Made by a program: the position numbers and the translations under genes
NCBI GenBank assembly: GCA_036008465.1
Contig: DASYNP010000015.1
Span: 1-64,000, forward strand
Direction of reading: 5' to 3'
DNA from: DASPSM01 sp036008465
Lineage (GTDB): Bacteria; Planctomycetota; Planctomycetia; Planctomycetales; Planctomycetaceae
DNA: 64,000 nucleotides
Notes under the pieces: generated by a model
The model's input: the letters and a program-made list of their open reading frames with translations, nothing else
What the model was told of the DNA's origin: nothing
Databases searched by the model: none
Shown: positions 29,777-37,950 of the stretch, in pieces
Position numbering within the stretch: the first letter of the stretch is position 1
Layout of the letters: every line of letters starts with the position of its first letter

Positions 29777-30083
29777 TCCGGCTCCTTCCATCAGGAGGGC
29801 GCGATCGACGTAAGGCGGGGCGGGCTCGCGGCAGGAATCTCGGGTGGCCCGATTGTCGAAATCGGCTTTTATGTCAGGCGGCTTTGCAAGTTCCAGCAGG
29901 TTCAGTGCTTCTGGATCGACTTTCGGTTTGACAGCCTGAATCTGGAAGGTAAGTTAAATTATTACCAAGTCAGTGGGCGATACTCAAGTCCGTTGGACAC
30001 CGAAATTCAAGTCCCTCGCGATTCGAGCGATCAAAACATGAAGCCCAAACCAGTTGCGGCTGCGCAGCCCGAGGAGTCTGGCT
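29777..30083. other. Divergent intergenic region, 307 bp
   Basis: This region lies upstream of both the PSCyt1 gene and the small membrane-protein gene. An AT-rich patch at about 29945-29970 stands out from the GC-rich surroundings and could be a promoter region. Short direct repeats CTCAAGTCC and TTCAAGTCC lie near 29983 and 30005. Nothing else was recognised. Confidence 0.4.
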
Positions 30084-30446
30084 GTGCCACTTACACCCCA
30101 AGATACGGCCAATAAGGGGCTCGTTTCAACTCTCACGCGGATCTGGAACCCACTCTTCGCGGCGATCCTGATCTACGTCGGAGCCGTCTCTGTCTACGAC
30201 GGGTATTTGGTGATTCGCACCGGCGATTTGATTCGCGACTTGGAGCAGAATCCCGTCGGCCTCTTGCTCATCGACTGTAACGGCGGCGACCCGTCTCTTT
30301 TCTTGAGCGCCAAGGCGGTCGGAACGCTGGCTGTGCTGCTCGCGCTCGTCACGTTGAACCGTCGCTCTCAGCGGATTGCCCGACCGGTCACGCTCGCAAT
30401 CACTCTGTTCCAAAGCGGGTTGTTGGTTTTCTTGGAGACGAATTGA
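30084..30446 (+). CDS. Small hydrophobic membrane protein, unknown function
   Basis: The start is GTG at 30084, eight bases after a strong GAGGAG, giving 120 residues. Three hydrophobic segments are visible: NPLFAAILIYVGAVSVYDGY, AVGTLAVLLALVTL and VTLAITLFQSGLLVFLE. The loop between the first two carries LIDCNGGDPSLFLSAK. I do not recognise the family. No neighbour suggests a function. Confidence 0.6.
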   Translation: MPLTPQDTANKGLVSTLTRIWNPLFAAILIYVGAVSVYDGYLVIRTGDLIRDLEQNPVGLLLIDCNGGDPSLFLSAKAVGTLAVLLALVTLNRRSQRIARPVTLAITLFQSGLLVFLETN

Positions 30447-30465
30447 CGGGACCAGTCGACGGGGC

Positions 30466-30503
30466 CCGACGATTTCTCGCCCGACGATTTCTCGCCCGAC
30501 GAA
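30466..30503. repeat. Short tandem repeat, 15-bp unit, about 2.5 copies
   Basis: The unit CCCGACGATTTCTCG occurs at 30466-30480 and 30481-30495, with a partial third copy. It lies between the convergent stops of the membrane-protein and VOC genes. Confidence 0.75.
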
Positions 30504-30509
30504 TGCGAC

Positions 30510-30908
30510 TCAACCGGTGAAGTCCTCAAAGGGCCGGTCGGAAAGAGGCTCTGAACCGAAACGCAGAACGTGGCCGTCCGGGTCTTCGACCTTCATCTCG
30601 TACGCCCACGGATAATTTTGAGGGGCGTGCCGAATCTTGGCGCCGCTCGCCCTGTATTCTTCATACAGCGCCGCGACGTCCTCTGCGCCAATCCAGACCC
30701 ACGTTCCCGGTTGCCCTTGACCGCCTTGGCAGAGATAGATCCCCGCACGGTGCTCGCGAGTCACACACGTGAAGTCGTTCGAGCCCCAAGGAGCATTCTT
30801 GAATCCGAGCACGTCGACGTAGTACCGCAAGCTGATCGTCATGTTGCTCACCCGCAGGATCGGCGCACTGCCCTCTAACTGCGTCGGCGTGATGGGCGAT
30901 TTCTGCAT
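30510..30908 (-). CDS. VOC (glyoxalase/bleomycin-resistance) superfamily protein
   Basis: The product is 132 residues, the normal size for a single VOC protein. The fold's strands are visible: APILRVSNMTISLRYYVDVLGF, GIYLCQG, WVWIGAEDVAALYEEYRASGA and YEMKVEDPDGHVLRFGSEP. The final DPDGHVLRF is the classic second-half signature, with the metal-ligand Glu position occupied by Gly-Ser-Glu. The protein is cytoplasmic, and either an enzyme or a resistance-type binding protein. Substrate is unknown. Confidence 0.88.
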   Translation of the reverse strand: MQKSPITPTQLEGSAPILRVSNMTISLRYYVDVLGFKNAPWGSNDFTCVTREHRAGIYLCQGGQGQPGTWVWIGAEDVAALYEEYRASGAKIRHAPQNYPWAYEMKVEDPDGHVLRFGSEPLSDRPFEDFTG

Positions 30909-31018
30909 GCGGGCCTTTCGGAATTAGCTCGTCAAACGCGCGTGGACCAGTCGATTGAACAGAGACCGGCCGCGCCTTGGCGGACGCGGCTCGGTCGACT
31001 CGAGCGGGCGAAGCGGAA

Positions 31019-31171
31019 TCACTTGGTTGAGCCGGCGTATTTCGCCGGCTCTGCTTTCGCCTTATTCGCGCAGTCGTCGCAGCAGACGACGATCTCTTTG
31101 CCGCCGACTTTAACTTTGATTCCGTCGTCCTTGATGTCCCAATCACACACGGGGCACTTTTTGGTCTTCAT
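31019..31171 (-). CDS. 50-residue Cys-rich metal-binding protein (TRASH/YHS-like)
   Basis: A short gene runs from the ATG at 31171 to TGA at 31019, with GAGGAA seven bases upstream of the start. The peptide begins MKTKKCPVCDWDI and ends AEPAKYAGSTK. Two Cys pairs (CPVC, then VCCDDC 20-odd residues later) followed by an A-x-P-x-K-Y tail match the pattern of TRASH/YHS-type zinc or copper binding modules. It lies between the VOC and AraC-type genes on the same strand. A role in metal sensing or sequestration is inferred only from the cysteines. Confidence 0.75.
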   Translation of the reverse strand: MKTKKCPVCDWDIKDDGIKVKVGGKEIVVCCDDCANKAKAEPAKYAGSTK

Positions 31172-31245
31172 GAGGCGCTTCCTCGCAATTTCGAGTGAAT
31201 GAACGTCTCGCCGCGACCTTCGCGGGTCGTTCTCATGAAGACATG

Positions 31246-32184
31246 CTACTGGGCGCGCTGATTCCTGACTTTCAGATTCTTGCTCATTTGGGACCGCGCG
31301 CGGCGTCCGTTTCCGTTTCGGAAATTTGACGGCGTAAAGCCGAATTCGCGGCGGAAAGCATCGGTGAAGTGGCTGTGGCTGGAGAACCTGAGATCGAGCG
31401 CCAGGGCCGTGAGATCCTCAGCGCCCTGCTCCAGCCGTTCGAGCGCCGTGCGGAGCCGCAGCCGGCTCAAATAGCGATGGACCGGCACGCCCGTCCGCGA
31501 GCGGAAAACCCTCGCGAGATGAAACGGCGAGCTGTCGACGGCCCGCGCAATTTGATCCAGCGTGATTCGTTCAAGCAACCGGCTGGCGAGCAGCGTCTTG
31601 ACCGCTTCGGAAAGCTCGGCGTGCTCGGCCTCGGTGTCCGTGCGGCGTTTCTTGCTCGGCAATCCGTGTCGCGCGTACGCTGCGTCCAGCACATCGGCAA
31701 CAAGCTGTAGAGCCGTTTCGTCCGCCCAGAGCGGTTCCAGCGGCTGCGCCTCGGCCCTTTCGAGCCGCATCACCAGTTCGCGGTGCCTCAAGAAAACGGC
31801 TTTGACGCACGGCCCAGTCACGAACGGGAAAGGGCGTCCCGGACGCTCGTCAAAACTCGGATCGATTTCGCGGACAATGTCGGCCAATACGGGCGGCGCC
31901 GCTGCGAAAAGCGTCCCGCGATCGCCGCAATCCGCCGGATGGCTGACCCGGTAGGTTGAATCCTTGGAAAAGAACACAGCCTGATTGACGTCGGCGGTCA
32001 CGGCTCGGCGGCCGAAGTGCTTGCAGAATGCGCCAGAGCGCATCAGAACGATGTTATCGCTCTCCGAGGACTCCTCAGCAGCCGGGCCGCCCCGACAGGC
32101 GCGGCATACGTATTCGCGCACGCTGACCAGGCAACTTTCGTGCAGCGTGCGAAATTCGAGCGGCAGTTCGCGTGGGCCGGACAT
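31246..32184 (-). CDS. AraC-family transcriptional regulator
   Basis: The product is 312 residues. The N-terminal part (about 1-170) is a cupin-like sensing domain with a CRACRGG cysteine pair near residue 28. The C-terminal third has the two AraC helix-turn-helices: RITLDQIARAVDSSPFHLARVFRS and then LTALALDLRFSSHSHFTDAF followed by RREFGFTPSNFR. The basic tail (RRARSQMSK) is ordinary. Genes downstream on the same strand are the Cys-rich protein and the VOC protein, possible targets. Confidence 0.92.
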   Translation of the reverse strand: MSGPRELPLEFRTLHESCLVSVREYVCRACRGGPAAEESSESDNIVLMRSGAFCKHFGRRAVTADVNQAVFFSKDSTYRVSHPADCGDRGTLFAAAPPVLADIVREIDPSFDERPGRPFPFVTGPCVKAVFLRHRELVMRLERAEAQPLEPLWADETALQLVADVLDAAYARHGLPSKKRRTDTEAEHAELSEAVKTLLASRLLERITLDQIARAVDSSPFHLARVFRSRTGVPVHRYLSRLRLRTALERLEQGAEDLTALALDLRFSSHSHFTDAFRREFGFTPSNFRNGNGRRARSQMSKNLKVRNQRAQ

Positions 32185-32480
32185 ACGTCCATCGTACGCG
32201 CTGGCCGCAGGCGAATCAAAAGCGAGAGCCCGCCGTCAGCTCGGGGGCGTCCGATTCGCCCTGGCTGCGGTCGGTCGCATCCAGATTTCCCCGATTCGCC
32301 CAAATTTCGAGTTGCGCCGCGTGCCTTGTCACGCCCTCTTCGTGACGTTTTGAAAAAGTGTCGTCGGCGGCCGCGGCGGCGAGTTGATCCAGAGCGAGTG
32401 CCGGGGACGACGCTCGTCTCAGGCGCGCCTGCGTTGGCGCGCGCTCGGCACTCGCATCGCTCATTAAGGAGAGGTCGGCC

Positions 32481-34625
32481 ATGTCTACAAAGTGGCGCAT
32501 GTTGACGAAGTTTAAGCGGGAGATTTCGCGAGTCGGGCCAGCGGCTGCCTTGCTGCTGGCGACGGGCATTTTGCTCGCCGCGGGAAGGGAGGCGCGGGCC
32601 GCCGGCCTCTTGATCTCCGATGGTGGATTGGGAGGCACGCTCGACATCGACGAGCACACCGTGCGCGTCACGATCAACAACGGGATCGCGGTCACGGAAG
32701 TGACCCAGGTGTTTCACAACACAGAGAATCGACAGGTCGAAGCCTTGTACCTCTTTCCCGTTCCCAAGGGCGCGTCGGTCGCCAATTTCAGCATGTGGAT
32801 CGGGGGCAAGGAGATGATCGGCGAAGTGGTCGAGAAGCAGCGAGCGCGGCAAATCTACGACAGTTACAAGCGGGTCCGCCGCGACCCGGGCCTGTTGGAG
32901 CAGGTCGATTACAAGAACTTCGAGATGCGGATCTTTCCGATTGCCGCCGGAGCGCAGCAAAAGGTCCAGATCACCTACTACCAGGAACTCGACTTCGATC
33001 ACGATTGGGCCACGTATGTCTATCCGCTGGCAACAGCCCCCCGCCCCGGACTGGGCGCTCGGACCAAGGGCAAATTCGGTCTGTCGCTGCATGTCAAGTC
33101 CGAGGTGCCCATCGTCGGCTTGGAAAGCCCGAGCCATAAAGAGCAGTTTGTTGTGGTGAAGCACGCCGAAAATTATCGGGAGGCGAGTCTCGAGACGACC
33201 GGCGGCGATCTCAATCGCGATCTGGTGCTGGCCTATCACGTTTCGCGGCCCCACACGGGAATCGACCTGATCACGTCCAAACCGGCCGACGAAGACGGCT
33301 ATTTCCTGTTGACGATGACGCCGGGCAAGGAGCTCGAGGCGGCCCAGCACGGGATGGATTACGTGTTCTTGCTGGATATCTCGGGCAGCATGAGAGACGA
33401 CAGCAAACTCGCTTTGTCGCGCGATTCCATTGATGCCTTCATCCGCGAGCTCGGGGCCGACGACCGCTTCGAGCTGATCACCTTCAACGTCGCCCCCGAG
33501 GCGCTCTTCAAGGAATTGCGGGCCGTCAACAAGGAGTCACAGTCGAAGGCCGCGGAATTTCTGCGGGCTCAGCAAGCGCGCGGGGGCACGGTCTTGCGAC
33601 CGGCGATGGCAGCCGCCTACCGCTACGGAAATCCCGACCGCTCTTTGAACGTCGTCATCTTGAGCGACGGCCTGACCGAGCAGTCGGAACAGACCGAGCT
33701 GCTGAACTTGATCCAATCGCGACCCCGCAACGCGCGGGTCTTCTGCATCGGCGTCGGCAACGATGTCAATCGCCCCCTCTTGAGTCAGATTGCCCAACAA
33801 GCCGGAGGCCTGGCGGCTTTTCTGTCGCGAGAGGACAACTTTGAGCGGCAAGCTAAAGCCTTCCGCCGCAAGCTGCTCCATCCGGCGGCGAGCAACGTGC
33901 GGATCACGCTCGAAGGCGCGGACGCCTACGACATCGAGCCGCGGCAGCTGCCCAACCTCTACCACGGCATGCCGCTGCGAATGTATGGCCGTTACCGCAC
34001 GGCCGGACCCGCCAAGGTCCGCGTGAAGGCGGAAATCAACGGGGCGGCATTCGACCAGACCGTCGGCGTCCAACTTGCATCGCACGAGGCAGCGAACCCG
34101 GAAATCGAGCGGATGTGGGCCTGGCAAAAGATCGATCGTCTGCTGAAAGAAGCGACGCAAACTGGCTCGCGAACGCCGGCTGTCGACGAAGTCGTCCGCT
34201 TGGGCGAGGGGTATTCGATCGTCACCGAATACACGTCGTTTATCGTGTTGGAGAACGATGCCGAGTATCAACGCTGGAAGATCGACCGACGCAACCTGGT
34301 GCGCCTGGGACGTGACCGCCGGCAGCAAGAGATGTTGCAAGCCGAATTGACCCGTGCTCGGGAACGATCGCTGGCCAATTTGGTGCCGCACTCGAGCGAT
34401 GAAGATCGCCTCGCGTCGGCCGAAACGATTCCCTCGACCCCGCGGCCGATTTCGCTGCCGAGTTCGGCCCAGCGAGATCTCAACTTTGGAACGCCCGCGC
34501 CCTCCAGCGGCGGCCATGGCGGAGGAGGCGGGGCGTTCGATCCGATCAGCGGCACAATCGCGCTCGCGATGGCCGGACTGGGTTTTGCGGCTCAGCGCCG
34601 GCGAAAGACTTCGAAACACGGATAG
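32481..34625 (+). CDS. Surface VIT/von Willebrand factor A protein with GlyGly-CTERM-like sorting tail
   Basis: The start is the ATG at 32481 after AAGGAGAGG; 714 residues. A signal peptide (AAALLLATGILLAAGREARAA) is followed by a VIT domain (about 45-170; TQVFHNTENRQVEALYLFPVPKG-type sequence). The vWA domain has an intact MIDAS: DISGSM (about 299), a Thr in GGTVL and the Asp in LSDGLTE. The C-terminus has the three-part layout of sorting signals: a Gly-rich patch (GGHGGGGGA), a hydrophobic helix (ISGTIALAMAGLGFAA) and a basic end (QRRRKTSKHG). This matches GlyGly-CTERM, the substrate signal of rhombosortases, and a rhombosortase-like gene begins 126 bp downstream. Related proteins are called marine proteobacterial sortase targets. 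Confidence 0.88.
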   Translation: MSTKWRMLTKFKREISRVGPAAALLLATGILLAAGREARAAGLLISDGGLGGTLDIDEHTVRVTINNGIAVTEVTQVFHNTENRQVEALYLFPVPKGASVANFSMWIGGKEMIGEVVEKQRARQIYDSYKRVRRDPGLLEQVDYKNFEMRIFPIAAGAQQKVQITYYQELDFDHDWATYVYPLATAPRPGLGARTKGKFGLSLHVKSEVPIVGLESPSHKEQFVVVKHAENYREASLETTGGDLNRDLVLAYHVSRPHTGIDLITSKPADEDGYFLLTMTPGKELEAAQHGMDYVFLLDISGSMRDDSKLALSRDSIDAFIRELGADDRFELITFNVAPEALFKELRAVNKESQSKAAEFLRAQQARGGTVLRPAMAAAYRYGNPDRSLNVVILSDGLTEQSEQTELLNLIQSRPRNARVFCIGVGNDVNRPLLSQIAQQAGGLAAFLSREDNFERQAKAFRRKLLHPAASNVRITLEGADAYDIEPRQLPNLYHGMPLRMYGRYRTAGPAKVRVKAEINGAAFDQTVGVQLASHEAANPEIERMWAWQKIDRLLKEATQTGSRTPAVDEVVRLGEGYSIVTEYTSFIVLENDAEYQRWKIDRRNLVRLGRDRRQQEMLQAELTRARERSLANLVPHSSDEDRLASAETIPSTPRPISLPSSAQRDLNFGTPAPSSGGHGGGGGAFDPISGTIALAMAGLGFAAQRRRKTSKHG

Positions 34626-34674
34626 ACGAACCGGTTGGGTGTTTCGCCCGTTCGCCGGTTCATCCAACCAGTGA

Positions 34675-34709
34675 GTGCCCACGCAGAGCCGACGCCTCTG
34701 CGTGGGCAC
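34675..34709 (+). terminator. Strong hairpin after the VIT/vWA gene, terminator-like
   Basis: Perfect 14-bp arms GTGCCCACGCAGAG (34675-34688) and CTCTGCGTGGGCAC (34696-34709) enclose a 7-nt loop. ATCTTTCTTT follows, a broken T-run. It lies between the vWA gene and the rhombosortase-like gene. It may terminate the first or protect its mRNA end. Confidence 0.65.
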
Positions 34710-34751
34710 ATCTTTCTTTCATCGCCTTCGACGCAGACGAAGAGATTGCCA

Positions 34752-35501
34752 ATGATTCACGTCCGATTTTGTCTCGAGCGTGCGGTGAGGCGGCTTCCGG
34801 TGGTCTCGTTGCTCTTGGTTGTGTTTGCCGTTGCCGTCTCTGTTTGGCCGGGGTTGGCCGGATGGCTGCAATACGACCGCGCTGCCATCGCGCGGTGCGA
34901 AGTGTGGCGCCTGGTGACGCCCCACTTCACGCATTGGTCGGCAGATCACTTGTTCTGGGACGCGATGGCTTTTGCCGCTCTCGGATGCCTGTGCGAACGC
35001 AACGGTGTCGGATCATTCTTGCGGTGCCTCAGCCTGTCGGCGTTCTTGATTCCCGTCATGCTCTGGTTCACTCAGCCTCTAATGGCGACCTATCGCGGCC
35101 TCTCGGGCATCGATTCCGCGCTCTTTGCCTTGCTGGCCACACGCGTCGTCCGCGAGGCCGCCTCTGACAAGAACCGCTTGAAATTGGTCGTCGCCGGAAT
35201 TGTGTCCGTCGGCTTTGCGGCGAAAGTCGGCTTCGAGTTCTCGACGGGGACGACGCTGTTCGTCGATAGCGCCGCCGCCGGGCTCATCCCCGTTCCCCTT
35301 GCCCACGTGGTCGGCGGGATCGTAGGAATCGCCTGCGGTCTTCTCGATCCTCTCACTCGGTCGCACGACGCCCAGATGGATAACTCTTGCCCAGCCAATA
35401 CCTTCGACCTCGGTTTGGAACGAGCGTGCCAATCCCCAGGCGAGCCTGTCAAAATCTTAACCTTGCGTGGATTGGGGACCATTTTTGCGAATAGAGAATA
35501 A
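34752..35501 (+). CDS. Rhombosortase-like rhomboid intramembrane serine protease
   Basis: The product is 249 residues from the ATG at 34752 (GAAGAG upstream); the frame's upstream extension crosses the hairpin and is not coding. About six membrane helices are readable. Family landmarks are YDRAAIARCEVWRLVTPHFTH, DHLFWDAMAF and LGCLCE. The catalytic Ser lies in YRGLSGIDSALFAL (about 118), followed by AAKVGFE, TLFVDS and the catalytic His in PLAHVVGG (about 185). This combination is that of the rhombosortase subgroup, which cleaves GlyGly-CTERM tails, rather than housekeeping GlpG. Its neighbours on both sides end in a TM helix plus Arg cluster. The C-terminal 45 residues after the last helix are family-atypical. 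Confidence 0.78.
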   Translation: MIHVRFCLERAVRRLPVVSLLLVVFAVAVSVWPGLAGWLQYDRAAIARCEVWRLVTPHFTHWSADHLFWDAMAFAALGCLCERNGVGSFLRCLSLSAFLIPVMLWFTQPLMATYRGLSGIDSALFALLATRVVREAASDKNRLKLVVAGIVSVGFAAKVGFEFSTGTTLFVDSAAAGLIPVPLAHVVGGIVGIACGLLDPLTRSHDAQMDNSCPANTFDLGLERACQSPGEPVKILTLRGLGTIFANRE

Positions 35502-35610
35502 GGGCTCTTTGCCTCAGGAATCGGCCGGCGTACCATGATCGAACCAGCCGAGTGCGCGGGCCGAGTGTGAAGACTTTCAACAGATCGCCGTGGCTATCAC
35601 GGAGGCCTGA

Positions 35611-37629
35611 GTGTCGAGTCAGCTGTTCAGACGTTTGCGTTCGCGGCGCATCGAACGACGCGCCGTCGCTTCGGCGTTTGTCGCAGTCGAGCTCCTCGAA
35701 GATCTCCAGTTCCTGTCGGCTGCTTCCCCGCTCAACGCGGTGGCGGCACCGCTGGTAACGGTCGTCTCTGCCGCGGCGGCGACACCATCGGCGAGCCAGG
35801 CGACGCCCCTCGTCACGAACGTCTCCCCCATCGGACACACCCCCGGGCAGATTGCACAGGCTTACGGCTTCAACCAGGTCTCGTTCGGCAACGGGGCAAT
35901 TCAGGGGAACGGCGCCGGGCAGACCATCGCGATCGTCGACGCCTCTTACGACCCGAACATCGCCAGCGACCTGCAAAAATTCGACGCGCAATTCGGCCTG
36001 TCCGCTCCGCCGAGTTTTTCACAATTCGTCGAGCAAGGGGCGACGACCAACTCAGGCTGGGCTCTCGAAACGGCACTCGACGTCGAGTGGGCGCACGCGA
36101 TGGCCCCCGGCGCCAACATCGACCTGATCGAAGCGAACAACAGCTCTCTCGGCAGCCTGATGTCGGCCGTCAACTATGCCCGCAACCTGGCGAATGTTTC
36201 AGTCGTTTCCATGAGCTGGGGCGCGGGCGAGTTTGCCTCCGAGACGCAGTACGACAGTCTGTTCACAACGCCGGCCGGTCACATCGGCATCACGTTCGTC
36301 GCGTCTTCGGGCGACGGCGGCGCGGGAACGACCTGGCCTTCCGTTTCGCCGAATGTGCTGGCGGTCGGCGGCACGTCACTCTCGACAAACTCGAGTGGCT
36401 CCTTCGTCGGCGAGACAGCCTGGAGCGGCAGCGGTGGCGGCATCAGCACATTCGAGACTGAGCCGAGCTATCAAACATCGGTTCAAACCACGGGCCAGCG
36501 GACGACTCCCGACGTCGCTTACAACGCCGATCCCAACAGCGGCTTCGCCGTTTATGACTCGGTTCCCTATGCCGGACAAAACGGCTGGTTCGAGGTCGGC
36601 GGAACCAGCGCAGGCGCGCCGCAATGGGCGGCCCTGATTGCGATCGCTGACCAAGGACGCGCGCTCTCCGGCCAGGGCACGCTCTCGAACGCCCAGTCGA
36701 CGCTCTACACCCTGCCCGCCAGCGATTTCCACGATATTGCGTCCGGCTCCAACGGCTATGCCGCAGCGAGCGGGTACGACCTGGTGACGGGGCGCGGCTC
36801 GCCGGTTGCCAACTCGATTGTGCAGGCCCTGAGCGGCAACACGAGCTCGACGCAAGAGACAGCTGCCGTGACGACGGTCACGTCAACTCCCTCCAACCCG
36901 CACACGACGAACTCCAATCCCGGTGCGCCCGGCAATCCCCGCACGCCGGGCACACCTGGCAATCCCGGCACGCCCTCGGCTCCCACCAAGACAGGGGACA
37001 GTCGCGGCGTGCTCAGCGCGGCCCTGCTCATGCAGCCCGATGTTTCGCTATTAGTAGCAAGCACCGGGGGCTTCCAGGTCCAGCCAGTTCCGCCGACCTC
37101 AGCGACTTATGTTCCGCAAATTTCGGATCGTCTCGCGCCGCTAACGACTCCGTTCGCTAGCTCCACCGCACTGTCGGCAATCAAAAGCATGCCTGGCATC
37201 GCTTCGGTGGCCGTTCCGTCGCTTCCCACTTCTTCATTAGCCACCGACTGGGGCGGATCGCGCGTCGGGTCACCCAGCAGGCTGCCAGAGTTGACTGTCG
37301 GCTTGTCCCAGTTCGCATTTGCGGAAGTCTCTGGAGAAGAGGTCGTCGCACAGGCAATCGGCACGCGCGCCAGCGAAGACATGGCTCGAGCGGTCGGCTC
37401 GTTGTCACCCGGCTTCGTCGAAAACGGAATGAGCGACGCCGTCTCGCACAGTGCGATCGACGCGCTTTTTACGACGAGTGGATGGCTCACTCAGGCGACA
37501 AGCGCGGTCGAATCGTCGACGCCCTCCGACCTGGGCAAGACCGCGCTGGCCGGCGTCGCCGGTTCGGCGGGACTCTTCGGCTTGATCGCCGCGATCCGCA
37601 GCAGGCGTCGCCGCGCCGCAGCGCGGTAA
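35611..37629 (+). CDS. Secreted sedolisin (S53) family serine-carboxyl peptidase with C-terminal anchor
   Basis: The start is GTG at 35611, five bases after GGAGG; 672 residues. The N-terminus (RRIERRAVASAFVAVELLEDLQFLSA) resembles the planctomycete LE-LEDR-LLSA export signature rather than a classical signal peptide. The peptidase domain (about 75-410) has the S53 Glu/Asp pair in ALETALDVEW (about E153, D157), oxyanion Asp in SSGDGG and nucleophile Ser in GGTSAGAPQW (about 333). It lacks the large pro-domain of typical sedolisins. A Thr/Pro/Gly linker with NPGTPSAP-type repeats and a 200-residue unknown region follow. The C-terminus is a hydrophobic helix plus RSRRRRAAAR, which could be a rhombosortase target or plain anchor. 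Confidence 0.85.
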   Translation: MSSQLFRRLRSRRIERRAVASAFVAVELLEDLQFLSAASPLNAVAAPLVTVVSAAAATPSASQATPLVTNVSPIGHTPGQIAQAYGFNQVSFGNGAIQGNGAGQTIAIVDASYDPNIASDLQKFDAQFGLSAPPSFSQFVEQGATTNSGWALETALDVEWAHAMAPGANIDLIEANNSSLGSLMSAVNYARNLANVSVVSMSWGAGEFASETQYDSLFTTPAGHIGITFVASSGDGGAGTTWPSVSPNVLAVGGTSLSTNSSGSFVGETAWSGSGGGISTFETEPSYQTSVQTTGQRTTPDVAYNADPNSGFAVYDSVPYAGQNGWFEVGGTSAGAPQWAALIAIADQGRALSGQGTLSNAQSTLYTLPASDFHDIASGSNGYAAASGYDLVTGRGSPVANSIVQALSGNTSSTQETAAVTTVTSTPSNPHTTNSNPGAPGNPRTPGTPGNPGTPSAPTKTGDSRGVLSAALLMQPDVSLLVASTGGFQVQPVPPTSATYVPQISDRLAPLTTPFASSTALSAIKSMPGIASVAVPSLPTSSLATDWGGSRVGSPSRLPELTVGLSQFAFAEVSGEEVVAQAIGTRASEDMARAVGSLSPGFVENGMSDAVSHSAIDALFTTSGWLTQATSAVESSTPSDLGKTALAGVAGSAGLFGLIAAIRSRRRRAAAR

Positions 37630-37950
37630 GCGAGTCGAGCCACCACTTCGAGCGATCTCACTTCGTCGATGCCTTCTGCGATTGATTGCCCTGGGCACTG
37701 CCGCGCGGCCCGCGCGGAATTCTGACGTTGCTCTATGTGTGTAGACGCCTCGCCCGAAGGCGCGCCTGCCGCCCTCGCAGCCGTTTCACAGCGCGGGTCC
37801 GCCAGCTGCGGGCAGCGCGACGCTTCATCGCAATTGCATACACGATCAGACTTTGCGCCACGCTTGAACCAGCGAGCCCTCCGCCGCGTTTTAGATCTGA
37901 TGGTATCCGCGGCACTGACGCCGCAATGTCACTTGGTGGGAGGACCGCGT
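37630..37950. other. Intergenic, 321 bp, no gene recognised
   Basis: This gap lies between the sedolisin stop and the band-7 start on the same strand. No coding frame, repeat or clear terminator was recognised. It presumably contains the band-7 promoter. Confidence 0.4.
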
